Assembly (NCBI GenBank): GCA_035236585.1
Contig: CP141130.1
Span: forward strand, 31,569,501 to 31,633,500
DNA length: 64,000 nucleotides
Reading direction: 5' to 3'
Source: Warburgia ugandensis
Taxonomy: Eukaryota; Streptophyta; Magnoliopsida; Canellales; Canellaceae
How positions within the stretch are numbered: position 1 is the stretch's first letter; every line of letters starts with the position of its first letter. Of this stretch, positions 10,950 through 24,900 are shown in pieces. Made by a program: the position numbers and the translations under genes. The notes under the pieces are model-generated. The model worked only from the letters and a program-made list of their open reading frames with translations, did not search any database and was not told where the DNA came from.

Positions 10950-13661
10950 TATGTGTATCCATCAAATTCATCTTGAAGAGAATGCTAAACCATCTCGGGA
11001 AACACAAAGAAGGTTAAACTGCAACATGAAAGAGGTTGTTAGTAACAAACTACTTAAACCACTGGATGTTGACGTAATATACCCTATATCTGATAGCGTT
11101 TGGGTTAGCCTAGTTCAAGTTATACTCAAGAAATCTGAAGTCCAAATAATCCTCACTTGCATGACTACCGAGTGGAGAGTCATATTGACTTTTGTAAATT
11201 GAACTCGGTCACGAGGAATGATCACTTTCCTGTTCCTTTCATTGACCAAATGTAGGAAAGTTTAGCCGGCCATAAATATTATTTCTTTCTTGATGGCTAT
11301 TCTAGTTGTAATCAAATCCCATTAGCACCTGAGGACCAGGAGAAGACTACCTTCACCTGCCCTTTTCTGACCTTCGCCTATCATTGTATGCCCTTTGGAT
11401 TGTGTAATGCTCTAGCTACTTTATAGAGGTTTATGCTGAGCAATTTTTTCAATATGTTGGAGAGGTTCTTAGAAGTGTTTATGGATAATTTTTCTGTATT
11501 TGGGTCCTCTTTCAATGAATGCTTATACCATTTGAATTTAGTTCTTGCTAGGTGTCAGGGGAAAAACTTAGAACTTAATTGGGAGAAATGCCACTTTATT
11601 GTGATAAGTAGTATCATTGTAGGACACATGATCTAAGATAAATGGGAAAGAGGTTGATAAAGTCAAGGTAGATTTATTTGTTAACCTTTTGCCTCCTAGG
11701 ACGGTAAAGGAAATTTGTTCATTTCTTGCCCACGCCGATTTTTATCGGTGCTTCATTAAAGATTTTAGCAAAATCTTCAGGCCTTTATGCAATTACTTGC
11801 TAAAGAGGCTACATTTGACTTTAGTGAAGCCTACTTATGATCTTTTGAGTAGCTCAAAGTAGAATTAACCTCTACTCCTATTATTCGACCACATGATTGG
11901 ACTGCATCATTCAAAATTATGTGCAATGCCGCTGATTATGCAATTAGTGCTGTCTTGGGGTAGTGTATGGATAAACTTCTCCACGTGATCTACTAGAACA
12001 TTGAATGATGCATGACTCAATTATTCCATTATAGAGAAAGAGTTGTTAACAATTGTGTTTGCCTTAGACAAATTTAGATCCTACCTCTTAGAGTCTAAAG
12101 GTGTCATCTATTCTTACCATGCTGCCTTGAAGTACCTTCTTTTCAAGAAGGATAATAAACCCTGGCTCATTAAATGGATTCCATTGCTACAAGAGTTTGA
12201 CAATGAGACTTGTGATAAGAAAGGCTCTGAGAATGTAGTAGCAGATCATTTGTGTAGGCTAGTCATTCAATCCATTAATGAGTCCAACCCTATCACTGAG
12301 TCATTTTTAAATGGATAGTTAATGACTATCTCCTAGTTACCTTGGTATGCCAATATTGTAAAACTATCTTGTCACTCATTAGATGATCGATTATTGGTCC
12401 AAACAAGATAGGCATAGATTTCTTGCCGAGGTCAAACACTTTTTATGGGATGTTCCGTACTTATTCAAGTATTATCTTGATCAAGTAATTAGGAGATGCT
12501 ACCAAATAGGGATCATTAGAAAATCATCTCCATTTACCATGACTAAGCATGCGGGGGTGACTTCAGTGCAAAGAAAATAGCTACAAAATTTTGCAATGCG
12601 ATTTCTATTGGCCCACCATTTTTTGGGATTCACATGTTTACTGCATAGCATGTGCAAGATTTTAGTAGTTACAGATTATTGGTAAAAGAGATATGATTCC
12701 CTTGAAGCCCATTTTGATTATTGAGCCTTTTGATGTTTGGGACATTGACTTTAGGGGAACTTTTTTCAATTCCTTGGGTCACCTTTACATTCTTGTGGGA
12801 GTGGACTATGTGCCCAAATAGGTGGCAACCATAGCATGTAAGACCAATGACCACAAAGTGGTGGTCCAGGTTTTGAAGGAAAATATTTTTGAACCCTTTG
12901 GTACTCCACGAGCCATTATTAGTGATGGGAGAAAATACTTTTGTAATAAAGATTTTGAAATTTTAATAAAGAAATATGGCGTGAACCATAAAATAGCTAC
13001 CCCATACCACTCTTAGACTGGCGTACAAGTATAAGTGTCCACGAAAAATTAAATAGATCTTAGAAAAGACAGTTAATCCTAGTTAGAAAGATTAGTCACT
13101 AAGACTTAGTGATACAATATGGGCTTATCGTACTATATTTAAAACCCCTATAAGCATGTTACCTTATCATCTGGTTTATGGAAACACTTGTTATCTCCCA
13201 GTTGAACTTGAGCGTAAAGCATATTGAGCCATTAAAAAAGCTCAATTTTGACTTAAATATTGCTAGGGCCCATGAAATCTCCAATTCAATGAGTTGGATG
13301 AACTTAGGAAAGATGCATATGAGATTGCTAAGATATACAAAGACTGAATGAAAGTTTATCATGATAAGCACATCTTGCATAAGTCCTTCACACCATGACA
13401 AAATGTCCTCTTGTATGGCTCTAGGTCGCATCTCTTCTCTCGCAAGCTTCATTCTCTATGGACTGAACCTTGCATTGTTCACATTGTTTATCCTCATAGG
13501 GCAACTAAGATATAAAAGGATAGAGAGATTTTCGAAGTGAATGGTCAAAGGTTAAAATCCTCTCTAGATTTGGTCAACCTTGAAGCGGAGGAACTTCTTA
13601 TAGGCGATCCTCTTTATCAGGAGCCATCATTGCCTGATCCAGGACATCTAAATTCATCATG
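10950..13661 (+). pseudogene. Gypsy E pol: RT, RNase H, integrase (Athila/Tat type)
   Basis: Reverse transcriptase (about 10950-11860) opens with CIHQIHLEENAKPSR and has FLEVFMDNFSVFG, where the catalytic second Asp has become Asn (11487-11489). RNase H follows (about 11880-12290; KKGSENVVADHL near its end). The integrase has a zinc-finger remnant (about 12540-12670), a core with WDIDF and ISDG keeping two catalytic Asp, and the third catalytic residue, Glu, replaced by a stop (13032-13034). The C-terminal part ends with VNGQRLKS and a stop at 13659-13661. About a dozen stops and several frame changes are visible. Part of the RT palm around 11130-11200 is shortened. The family is a non-chromovirus gypsy; Athila versus Tat cannot be settled from this copy. 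Confidence 0.88.
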
Positions 13662-15339
13662 AACCTGACATGCATTCATCATTGTACTAATATTGTATGT
13701 CTGGCTGAAGAGGTTAAACTTAGCACTCATTGGGAGGCAACCCAGTGTTTTCAGAGTCTTATTTTTCTACATTACTCAGTTAGCATATAGTAGTCCTATG
13801 TTTCAAAACATTGGGGACAATGCTTAGTTTAGATTGGAGGGGGTAGAAATGCATGAGAATTATGAGTTTTCCTTGTTTCACATGCAAAAAAGAATAAGAA
13901 AAAGTTTTTCAAGTAAGTTTTTAAGGTCAAAGTTCCTTTACTATGATGAGAATCAAAATTTTTGAATCTTAATATTTCTTCTACTTTAACATATTAATAG
14001 ACATGCATATGATTAATTATGTATTTTATTGATGTTCTAAAGTATAGTCCAGACAAATAGATGGTTATGACTTAGAGAGCTTGAAGAAAATCAATGGAGA
14101 CCTATACTTGGTGAGTATTAGAGACTATCATCTTTTTGCTAGTTATGTATAAGTCTATATTTTCATTACTAAACATCAACTTTGAAAGATCCCAGTATCT
14201 TTGTTTTGGTCAATTTCCAAGAATCACCAATGGGAGTACTAACTTTCCTAAACATTTATTGAATCTAATAGGATTTAAGAAACCTAAGAAATGATTTAGG
14301 CCATCCTTGTTTATCCTAGAGACATAAAGCCAACCAAATAGCTTTTTCTTTTCAAAACTTATCTACATTAACCCAAAAACCCAGTCAAATATCCATTACT
14401 TATCATTTAAAAATAAGTAGAGATGGTAGAAAAAGTTAAAAATGAAGAAGTCTAAGAAGTGAGGAAAACGTCAAGGCATTTATATAGAAAATATTCTCAT
14501 ACGAAGAAATACAAAGAAAGTAAAAAGAATTATCTAAAAAGAAAAGTAGTGAATGAAGAAGGGAAAGAAAAAAAGAGAAGTTGTTCAACATTCAATGAAG
14601 ACCTCTACTCATATTTGAAACCTTTGAATCCTTTTACCCTTTCTTTTAGAACTAGTCCTAAACCTAGGTTTTGTCCCATCTAAAGTCCTGTTTATCTTAA
14701 GGTGGAATATAGTCTTAATGAGGATATAAATATTAAGGAATTAAGGTGAACTATTTCTTCTGGTCTTGGTAATGGTATCCATTCTTAACGGTCACAGTTC
14801 ATCGTATCATCTATGCGCATAAGCCAATGCAAACCATTAGTGTCGTTGGATTTGGTCACATAGTGAAAGGTTTTTATTTGACTCTTTTCTCTGAGTGCTT
14901 CATTTCTGAGTGTATATTAGTGAGAATTTGAAGCTAAGACATTTTTTTAGTGGAGTATAAGTATTTCTGTCTAGAAGTCCAGACTTATGTAGCATGTACA
15001 TATATTGCACTACAAGATATAAATGTAATATAATGGCTTTGGAATGTGGGTAACTTGAAGAATTTTTCATTCATTTTTATTAAGCTGTTAAAGCTAGTAG
15101 AGTACTAATGGAAGAGGTTTCTCTGAGAGAATTTAAGGAACTTAGCCTTATTGAATTTTGTGGGTATATTCTTTGCAAACCCTTACAAGGCCTAACTTGT
15201 CCCCTAAGGAAAACTTATGGGTTTAATAGTTTGTTAAATATACTAAATACAATCAGTGCACCTACAAAAATGACAGCCATTTTTGTTTTCATAAATTTTG
15301 TATATTTTGCTTAGAACTAGCAAAATGCTGGTTGTGGTG
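13662..15339 (+). mobile_element. Post-pol region of gypsy E
   Basis: Sequence between integrase and 3' LTR. It holds the stretch gaggcaacccagtg (about 13734-13747) and the acattggggacaatg / ggagggggtag words (13808-13846) that commonly follow the integrase in Athila/Tat elements. No env-like or other protein is recognisable; a 74-residue lysine-rich frame at 14459-14683 has no recognised domain. Confidence 0.6.
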
Positions 15340-17209
15340 TGTGAAAAGTAGTCAATTTTGCAAAAAAAATTCCCAATTAGCAGTACATGTATCATAGACT
15401 ATAGGGCATTATTCTAGGGTTTTCCCAAAACTCTTAACACATGCATTTCTAAACTAATAATCCAAAAATCTTACATTTTGTAGGTTCAAAAGCTAATCTA
15501 GAGTAAGTATATAATTTATCATAATTTTTTAGATATTAAATAGTGTTTTTAATTAGTTGCAAGTGTTAAAAGAGTGATCCAATAGTCTAGATTGCTTTAG
15601 ATGATGATCGATAATCTAGTTCAACTAAGAGAGGCTGCAGTACATTTTTTGTCATTTCAAAGTTCAAGTAAGAGTAAAGATTATTCTAGAGTAAGCAGAT
15701 GGATTTTTGAAACATTTAGTAGAATTTAAGGTGTCTAAAAATAGGCCTATGCAAAAGCCATATAAAAGGAAGTAGAATTCCACCACCTTTGCATGAGATT
15801 TCAAGCCATGCAAGCCACTTATTGTGGAGACCCCGAGTTTTCTAAAAAGAATTTTGAAATATAATTTGGAAATAAAACTCTCCTGCAAGATTTTTTTTTA
15901 AAGCATTTGAAATATATAATATATACTTACTTTCTCAATTCCACCTTCAACCCGATGTCATATTAAAAACCTTCATATATAATAGTAGATTAAAACATAC
16001 CATTACAGGATTTTCCTAGTCACAACCCAAACAATAAGGAATATAAATTCAAGCCATAGTTCAGATTAAGTATATCTGTGTCACCTGTCATATTACATTC
16101 ATCCTCAAATGTTCATTGTTCCAAAATCAAAATAATAATTGAAATGTCTAATTAACTACTTATCCATACTTCTCTCCTCCTTATTCTCCTTATTTAATTT
16201 CTTTTAGCCGATTGCTTAGTCCTCTCATGCTTCACCTAAAATATTTTGTAGGGTGAGTAGAAAGACTCAATAGGAACAAGTCTAAACCATACACTTGAAA
16301 ACCATAGCTTAAATCATAAGTGCAATATAAGTACTATAAACATTTATAATTTTACAAAAATCTAGTGTTTTCGAAAATATCTAGCATATCCTTCAAATCT
16401 CACATATAAAAGCCCGTTAGGATTTTTGTCAAAGGACATACCACAACTATCGTATCACTAAGTGGTAGCATCCCACCACAAGCCCACTTAGGCAATGGTC
16501 AATATCTTCGATAATGAATGACATGTCAATTCATGTCCAATCACTATACAGTATATTATGCACATAGAGGATCCACATCCAACAATGTTCGGCCATGGAT
16601 ACGACACAGGGTACGCCAGTCCTCATGGGGGCATTGAATCACAAGAGAGCAATTTTCCCATGATATAATACTCTTGGTAATAGGCCTCTTAGGGTCGGAA
16701 TCTCATTTTAGAAGCTAGTGGTCAGCTGATCTTCCTAGCATAGCAACTAGAGGGGTGTTATAATTTACCCTAGGCTATGCTCAACTCTTATGAGTAGTCT
16801 AAGGCTAGGCACAACTTTTTTGAGTCACCTAATTTTCATTCATTAAATCATTCCACACTTCTTAATACATCTTATGAAAGTATTCATACCTTTTTCATTC
16901 GTAAGCATATTTCAACAAACATGAATTTACTCTAATCTTAGAACAGATACCTGTATATTTGTAGCTCAACATTTTCAAGATCTTATGTTTATACTCTATT
17001 CCATAGCATGCAGAAATCAATTTCTTTGTTTCACATACTAAACTTAAGGCTTAACAATTATTTTAGTTGCAAGTCACACTTATTAATGATTAGAGACTAT
17101 GCACATGTATAAACAATTATTTATAGATCAAGACTTCCAAAATCATATGATACTAATAAAATCAAAATTCTACGTGATTGTACATGCAGTGGGTCCTATG
17201 GGATATATC

Positions 17210-17560
17210 TATGCCTAATGACCATATAGGTGTGTACTTCGCCTATGACCAATGTGTAGCATACTTGGGTAATAATCATGCGCTAGATTCTAAGCATGCC
17301 ACACAAGTGCTGGGGTGCCATGCATGTTGTCCATGCATTGAGAGCTGAGCTTTCTACCCATGTGTTAGGCTCCTGCCCATCCACTTAGATGTTATGTGCT
17401 AAGAACAAATGTTTTGATGCTAGGCAAGTTGCACAAGCATTAGGTGCTATGAGTGCTACCCATGTGCAAGATGGCAACCACATTACCCATGCATTAGGAT
17501 ACATATGAGCTATCCATGAACTAGGCAACACATATGCTACCATGCGTTGGTAAATCATGA
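17210..17560. repeat. Degenerate minisatellite-like block in H
   Basis: Words such as catgcattag, acccatgtg, gctaggca and gtgctatg recur every 40-60 bp. Units are too divergent for a clean period. Similar blocks lie in D (31952-32080) and G (55480-55860). Confidence 0.4.
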
Positions 17561-19237
17561 TTTGGACATGAGTAAATCAATTAACCATATCTAACTTAGA
17601 TATGAAATAGAATTCAAAATCCAATGGTTGGATTTATGAGAAGGATCGCAATCCATTTGTATTACCATGGAACTGATATAAAGTATAACCATGAATGAAA
17701 TTCAACATGTAAAACTTATCACTCAGATCTATTATGCGTGGTGGCAACAAGAAGTTTTCAATTGATATAATTCCCTATCATATAGTAATCATTCATAAAA
17801 CATGCTTGTTTTTAAATCAAACCATCATCTAACAAATCAATTTGGCTATCATGTATCATGCGTAGATATCATTTTTTTTAAAGCAATTTAGAAATAATGT
17901 TTTAGCCATCATTTCCAAAGAATGGTTGGAAGAGTTTGAAATCATCCTATCGATATAAAAGCAATTATATACAATATGTTATGATATTATAAAACATACA
18001 ATTCAAAAATATCAATTCATGTTGGAGGACTTAATGTTACCAATTGGGCCTCTTTTGATGTGAGTAAATAGTAGAATGGCATGCATTTACTAAATTAGGA
18101 AAATAAGGGTTAACAAGCTGAAAATGTTTCCATGTAGCTCAAAATCACCACTACAGTACAGGATTTTAAAGCTATTGGTTAGAGTCACTCTAATACAATG
18201 ATCAGATGGTCAAGATTAAAAGTCATTTTGACATGACACAAGCAAAAATAAATTAAGTAGTTCGTAGATATGAATCTCTTTTGTGTGCAAGGTTATGTGG
18301 GTCATTATTCATTCATCCAAAGTTTACTTGCATTGACCTAAACAATACTTTAATCCTAGACCATGAGCATGTAGTACATAACCTTGTTCCCATCATGTGC
18401 ATGGATGATAACACCAACCATGCTCAAACAAAATAAGTTCATGCAAGAACAAAATACCCAAAGTCCACTATGTACCATGAACATATCAAAGCCATGCATT
18501 GACAACTACATCAAGGATGTTGAAGATACTGTACTCATAAACCATGCACATTGGTTACTAAAATAAATGGTAAATCTAAGCCATTCCAGGGTGTCTTATC
18601 CATGTGTTTAACCAAACACTCCATATGAGAAACACTAATCCTTCTTATGGCCCATTCTTTTATGCTAACTAATCCTACCTCACGTGGTAACATCTAGCCT
18701 CTTTGAGAACTTGATTAAATGAGCATAATGTGGAGTTTACAATGTGTTTTTGAGATCAACAGTGGAACATTTGATCTAAAGTACGTCAATGAATGTGCAT
18801 CACTTACAATTTAGATCAAAGTCCAATGATTCAGAACATAATAGAAGTATGGGTCACCTATCAAATCCGATGACCCAAAAATCAATCCACCTTAACAAAT
18901 TCTATGCGCCTTTTCATAGTGGCAAAAACAAGAATAAAGACACGGACCCAACAAAAGTTATAATTAGCAAGAGCATCTATCATTTACAAGTATGAATGTT
19001 AATACGAAATCAGATTCGATCATGCCAGGTATTCATGCAAAACAAATCTGTGATAATTAAAAACTTTATGCATTAATACTATTTCTCATATCAAAACACA
19101 TGCATAATTTCCTAACATAAGTTAAAGGTCAAGCTAATTTAGACTAGTTCCTTTACAACCCTGTACCTAATGGGAAAATCTATTCTTCCACTGTTTTTTA
19201 CCCAAAACATGAAGATCTGAGAAGAATGCTTTAGATG

Positions 19238-19240
<3 letters not shown>

Positions 19241-19296
<56 letters not shown>
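19241..19296. repeat. (CT)n microsatellite
   Basis: 28 uninterrupted TC units. Open frames across it (Leu-Ser or Arg-Glu runs) are artefacts of the repeat. A short (CCTAT)n run follows at about 19355-19377. Confidence 0.95.
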
Positions 19297-19300
<4 letters not shown>

Positions 19301-19711
19301 TTGTGTTTTCACGTATTCTCTCCTTCCCCCCTTTTTCAATGTTATTTAACTCCTCTTCCTATCCTATCCTATCCTATCTCATATTCTTATCTTATCTACT
19401 CTTTATTACTTATCCTTTTCTATTTACTAGAGATTCATTGTATGTGACATCCCCTATTACTAAGAAATAATTTTTTCTAAAAAAAAAATAAATCAAATTA
19501 GTATGTCATTTCAATGTGTTTATTCCTCTTTTTTTTCCTTATAATTTTTTTTTTCTCTCCCTCTCTTTCCCTCTTGTGAACCACTTAGAAAGGGGAAACA
19601 CACACAAAATTGGTGCAATTTCTACTTTCTAACTCCCTTCTTCATCTTCTTTCCTCAATTCTTATCTCTCTTTCCCTTATCCCTTAGGATAGAGATTAGG
19701 AAGAGATCCCC

Positions 19712-19718
19712 TATATAT
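19712..19718 (+). promoter_or_regulatory. Possible TATA box in E 3' LTR
   Basis: TATATAT after a C-rich run, on the sense strand of the LTR. Related LTR F has TATAAATA at 51314. Confidence 0.35.
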
Positions 19719-21066
19719 GTGTTTTTGTGTGTGGAAATTGTGGAGAGGAGGGGGGATGTTTTTGTATAGAATTTTCCTTAAGTTTTGTGTTCAATTTCCT
19801 TAGTTTTCCATGCAATTATCCTTTGTAGTTTTCCTTTATACACACTTAGGAGGAGTTTTTGTGTGCAACTTTGTGGAGGTTTTACACACAATCCACTTGG
19901 AGTTCCATGCGTCCTTTCTACTCTCTTGCCAAGTCTTGTTCCTTTGATTCATGCACATATCTCTTTGGATGTTCTATTAAGGTTTTTTACTTCCATTGAT
20001 GCTCTAGTTCTCCGTCACCCAAGGGCCATAAATTTCTTGTAATGATTACCAAGAGAAAGTAGTCGTTGGATCATCTTTTCAACCAATCAATTTTAGGTTA
20101 GTGTTCTTGCTTTTGTTTAGTTGTTATCATTAGATTTCTCCTTGTTCTTTTGTAATTATCATCCCTCATCATCTTCTTTTAATCCTTACAATTATTTCCC
20201 ATTTTTCTCCCTGGGCTATCTCTTTGGGTTCACATGCATGCTAGCCATTGCTGAGTGATATATAAATGGTGTTAGATGTGGAAATTTGAAGCAAGTTGTT
20301 GTATTTTCATGTTATGAATGTAGTGCACCTTTCTTGTAAGAATTTACATCAATAAACAAAGTTTGGTTCATGCACACTCTTCTTGTTTATGTTTCTCTAG
20401 CAAACTTGCTTCACTCGAGTTCATTGCTCATGTTAGTTGACTATTTAGATTGGATTTTATTCATAGATCATATTTAATTATATGTTTAGATTTGATTTTA
20501 TTCATTGCTTATGTTTAGTTCCATGTTAGATTATATCTTAGTTTTTAGAAAGTTTCTAATTTCTATTTAAAGTTTTAATTTTTATGAAGTTCTAAGTTTC
20601 TAATATTATAAATCATTCATCTATAGAAAGTAATATTCTTTAGGGGGTTTCTTTAAGGTGTATGATTAGAAGGTTGGTATTTAGGAAGTTTCCATTTAGA
20701 AAGTGTTTCTAAGTTCTAACTTTAGAAAGTTCATTATAGATTTAGGTTTCTTAGTTATTCATGTTTCTAGTTTTGCATTATTTTCCTTTCTTGAATCCAT
20801 GTTAGCTATAAAAAGTCTTTACTTTAGAAAGTTTCATTATATTATAAGTTTCTAATTGTATGCATGTTTCTAAATTCCATGTCTTTTTAATTCCTAGAAT
20901 AAATCAAAATACAATCTTTCTTTGGCTAGGATAATTTACCTAAATAGATTCCAATTGAATACAAATTTGTGAGACTCCTTGTGGGATCAACCTCACTTGC
21001 ATATCATCATATACTACTTTGATTCATTTTCTTGCGAGTACTTATTTGAAGACATCATAATAAACA

Positions 21067-21928
21067 CTTTTTGGCTAGCAATTTTATTAAGCATCAATAG
21101 CCAATAAAACAACAAATCAACAAATGTTACTTAGTGTGCCTCTCTTATCCTCAATTTTATTCAATATTGGGCATATTTGTACTTGATGAAACAATTCTAG
21201 GACTATTAATAGCACCATAAGAGTTTGTGTCATTTTTCAAATGTAGATAATTTGGACTTTCGGTGGGTTGAGAATCTTCGATAATGTATGATCATGTATA
21301 GCATAACCAAGAGAAACTAGCATTATTTGACTATGAAAAAAAATATTACAAGGTATTCTTTTTTGCTCAAGCACCCATAAAAACTTGTTGACTAAATTTG
21401 ATTAAAGCTTTTTGCCCTCTTCCCCACAAACACATTCTCCTTTCCTAGAGATTCACAATGTTTCTACATTCTCATTACTTATCTATCTATGAGAGAGAGG
21501 AAAAGGGCTTTACTTCAAGGCTCTCTATTACTAAACCATCAAAATCTCTCCAATTCAATGATTTTCATTTAGAATTTTCTTCATGGAGAAAGATTTAAAG
21601 AAACTAGCTGGAATTTTGGCCAAAAACAACAGTGGATCCATTGTTTTGTTATGTGATTAGAACATGTTAAATACCAATATATTTGGGGAAAATAATATGT
21701 AAACATGGATGAATAAACAAAATATCAAATACACACAAGCATATGTGTGTGTGTGTGTGTAAGAAGTAAAATTTTCCTTCTTATAAACCAACAGTGGATT
21801 CATTGTTTTGTTATGTGATCAAAACATGTTAAATACCAATATATTAGGTGAAAATAATATAATGAATGGATGAATAAATAAAATATAAAATATAAAATAC
21901 ACACATGCATATGTGTGTGTATACATAT
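21067..21928. repeat. Unassigned spacer with a 160 bp tandem duplication
   Basis: No coding domain is seen. From 21628 to 21928 a unit of about 160 bp occurs twice: copy 1 starts near aacagtggatccattg (21628) and copy 2 near caacagtggattcattg (21788). Both end in an acacac...catatgtgtgtg dinucleotide run. Element D is inserted right at the end of copy 2. Confidence 0.75.
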
Positions 21929-24900
21929 TGTAATACCCTTAATTTTGATGAAACTATACAAATGCATAAATTACAAATTTTCCAAAATTTTGTAAGGAAA
22001 TGAGATGCCATGACATTAGAATTTTGTAGAGATTGATTCAGTAGTTGAAACATTATTATTTGGAATGTATGTGAAAAATGGCATCCAATGACACTAAGAA
22101 TGATAAAATTGGAGTCTGAACAAAAATTCTCTAATTATTTTAATTGAGGTATTTTAATAAATTAAATAAAAAAGGTAGAATGGTAATTACCCATGCATGG
22201 ACCCCCTGGCACAGTACACAATCTCATGATTTGACGTGTCATTATTGGCAGGTAAGGGGGTGATTACCAGACGACACTGGCTGCCTCCTTCGCCGATGTA
22301 CAAACAAAGTGGCGAACTCCACCATCGATGTTGTACGCAGACTGTGATTGGATGACAAGTTTTCAAACAATCCAACATAGGTAGGCCTTCCACTCCTCTA
22401 TTCTCTCTTGCATTCTTTTAATTTCCTCTCCTTTCCCTCCCAGCTCTAACTACCATCGTCGTCACCATTTTTCGGTGACAAAACATGATGAAACCGACTA
22501 TTGAAAAACATAGTCTATGAAATGGTGTTGGATCAACTATATGAGCCATTCATCTTGTTCCTCAGGCAATTCTGAGTAAAAATCTTTTAGTTTCATAACA
22601 ATCCATCAAGTAATGATGCAAAAAATTAAGAAAAGTAGTAGTTAGGGTAATTTTCCAAACCTTGATAAAATCTAGCCAAAAACCCAAGATTTTTGTAGAA
22701 TTTTCAGATAGAAACTAGCTGGAACTCTAACTTAGGAAATTCTAAACAAATTTGTTCAATTTGGTGAAGTTTTCAAACTGTAAGGTGTTGAGGATGACTA
22801 GAATCTGATCACCTTTTCTAGCGATGGTGACTTTTTTGGCCAGCAAAGCCCAACCAAGGAAAACTGTGTCACTATAGGAAACCCATCTCAAGGATAGCTC
22901 AGATGGATGATTTGAGCATTCATTGGGTTCCTAGACCCTCAAAACCCTAGGAACAATGAAAACAATAAGATTTTTGGATGATCTGGACTGTAGAGTAATG
23001 GAAAATGGAACGGATGGTCTGGGTGGGGATTGATCAGATCGTCAGTCTGAAGTGTTGACCAAAGATATACACCTGAATTACTAGGAAAGACTGGAGTAGA
23101 AGTGATTATGATAATTAAGAATTGATCTAATGATCTAAATACTAAATTGAGGTTATGGAGAGCGATCCAATGGCTAGATTGCCTCAAAGTCAATGAGATG
23201 GGGAGATTAAATTCCTTAGTGATCAGGAGACACTGATTTAGCCAATCATAACTCAAATTGGCAATCAGATATAGCAAATGATTAGTAAGATGGAATGAAG
23301 ACAAATTATAAGGCATTGATTGACATAATCTAGACCGTTGAACCAGGATCAACTACTAGACCAGAGGATTAGATAGACTAATTGACTCATAAATTGGGGT
23401 CTGATGAACACCAAATGATATAAATGAAGAGTAAATTATACAACAGAGCACATTAAGGGTAATAAATAATGTGGTGTAGTACTATGGCCTAATAGTTATA
23501 TCAAAGCATGCAAGTTGAGAGGATTATGCTCCTGATTGGATTATTTTCCTTATTAAGGTAGGTGACTATATTTAGTATTCCTCTAATTGTATAAATTATG
23601 ATTGTTTCTAGATGACTTTATTTACATAGACATTTTGTTGCATGGATATGTATACTAACCCCATGATTTCCCTGAGATTATCATTCAACATGTATTGCTA
23701 ATGCTTGTACTATCTTTTCGTTTTACATGATTCATGCACCATTCTTAATACATTATATGCTTCATTGATTGAATTATTTGAAGATGTTATACGTGGATTT
23801 TTTATGCATGATTTCATATTTTGTCGCAGTTTTATGACGGGTGTTTTTGCTTGGTGGATGCTATACTAGGAGGGTTATAGGGTTGGCCACCCATGCTTTG
23901 AATATTTGAGATATGGAAGATAGACACCCACCCTGATATTGGGCAAACTGCATGCAGTTTTGGTAATCATGGGTAGACCACCCACGTCATCTGACCGACT
24001 CCCACGCCTCGGCGAACTGCAGTCTCATGTTCTGGTGTCGATGGTGAGCAGCAGTGGTTGCCATTACAACATAGCCATCCATACACTTATTATGTGTGCA
24101 CATGTAATTGCAAACATACTTGGGTGATTATAACCTGATGCACCCACAGTGTGATGATGCACTTTGAGGGTGAAGCCTATGTGGGAGGCCAGATGTGGAT
24201 GGGCCTACGGGCTAGGCGAGCTACTTGTTGAGCAAGCCATAGGTGAGGAACCTAGGGTTAGGTATGAGTACTCATTACTAGATATGAGAGTTGTGGTATG
24301 CTCCAAGTACATGGTTAGGTTACACGCCTTGTTATTCATGACATGCATTCATGCTTTGATATGATGGACTAGACTATATTTAGCTCTACTAGTTTCATAA
24401 ACATTCATTATTGATGTTATGCATGCCATAGTATTTGGTTTATGATACTTCTAAGTTTTATGCGTGAAATTATATCCTCATCGGTTGTTGTATTTGATTC
24501 AGACTTCTTATTATTTATGCATCTTTTCATTCTTGATATCTAATTATTCACCTTCTTATATGAATGTTTCACATCCATAAGCTTTATCATTAACCATGAT
24601 ATTTTTACATCACACTACCTATCCTTTATTTGAGATTAAAAGTGGTCACCTACACAAGCGAGTGCTTGCTAAGGCATTGCTTTGGTTTGCAATGCCTCAG
24701 ATTTGTAGAGAGATAGCAGTAAGGGCAAGCAGGTGGAGCACAAGAGAGGATGGGAAGGACCATCTGCCTTACTTAGAGACTGATTTTGATGTATGTGTAT
24801 ATCTGTCTTGATATTTGACTTTTATTGGGCTGTACATACACAATTTTATTATTGTAATAGAGTTTGGACCCGACCCTTATCAGTTATATATTTATGGATT

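Larger units (their letters stand above)
15833..19442. mobile_element. LTR-like insertion H
   Basis: The left end TGTGGAGACCCCGAG resembles the left ends of C (TGTGATGACCCGGG) and B. It cuts the E-type LTR right after the word ccatgcaagccac that F and J also have. The content is LTR-like: a region around 16430-16800 with the theme of the U3 region of B/C, and a degenerate tandem repeat at about 17210-17560. The right border lies near 19442, where TGTGACATCCCC is seen, but I found no target duplication, so the border is uncertain by perhaps 100 bp. No coding domain is seen. Confidence 0.45.
15340..21066 (+). mobile_element. 3' LTR of gypsy E, interrupted by H
   Basis: The start (TGTGAAAAGTAGTC then AATTTTGCAAAAAAA) aligns with the starts of LTR F (50202) and LTR J (43373). 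The end, at ...ATAATAAACA (21066), aligns with the end of F at 57605. The blocks 19800-21066 and 53505-57605 (minus insertion G) share the Phe/Leu-rich T tract, a TTTCTTTGGCTAGG word and the closing ggatcaacctcact-type segment. It lies downstream of E pol in the same orientation and is probably its 3' LTR. A large block (H, 15833-about 19442) breaks it. Exact borders are inferred from alignment with F, not from a target duplication. Confidence 0.6.

Noticed and set aside
19139..19447. Arg-Glu and Leu-Ser repeat frames
   Set aside because: Translation of the (CT)n tract at 19241-19296.
19443..19454. TGTGACATCCCC as the start of a separate + strand LTR
   Set aside because: Start-like word only; no matching end, polypurine tract or duplication found.
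23939..24364. Two adjacent + frames of 62 and 66 residues
   Set aside because: Inside the D 5' LTR; disrupted in the 3' LTR copy (38540-38960).
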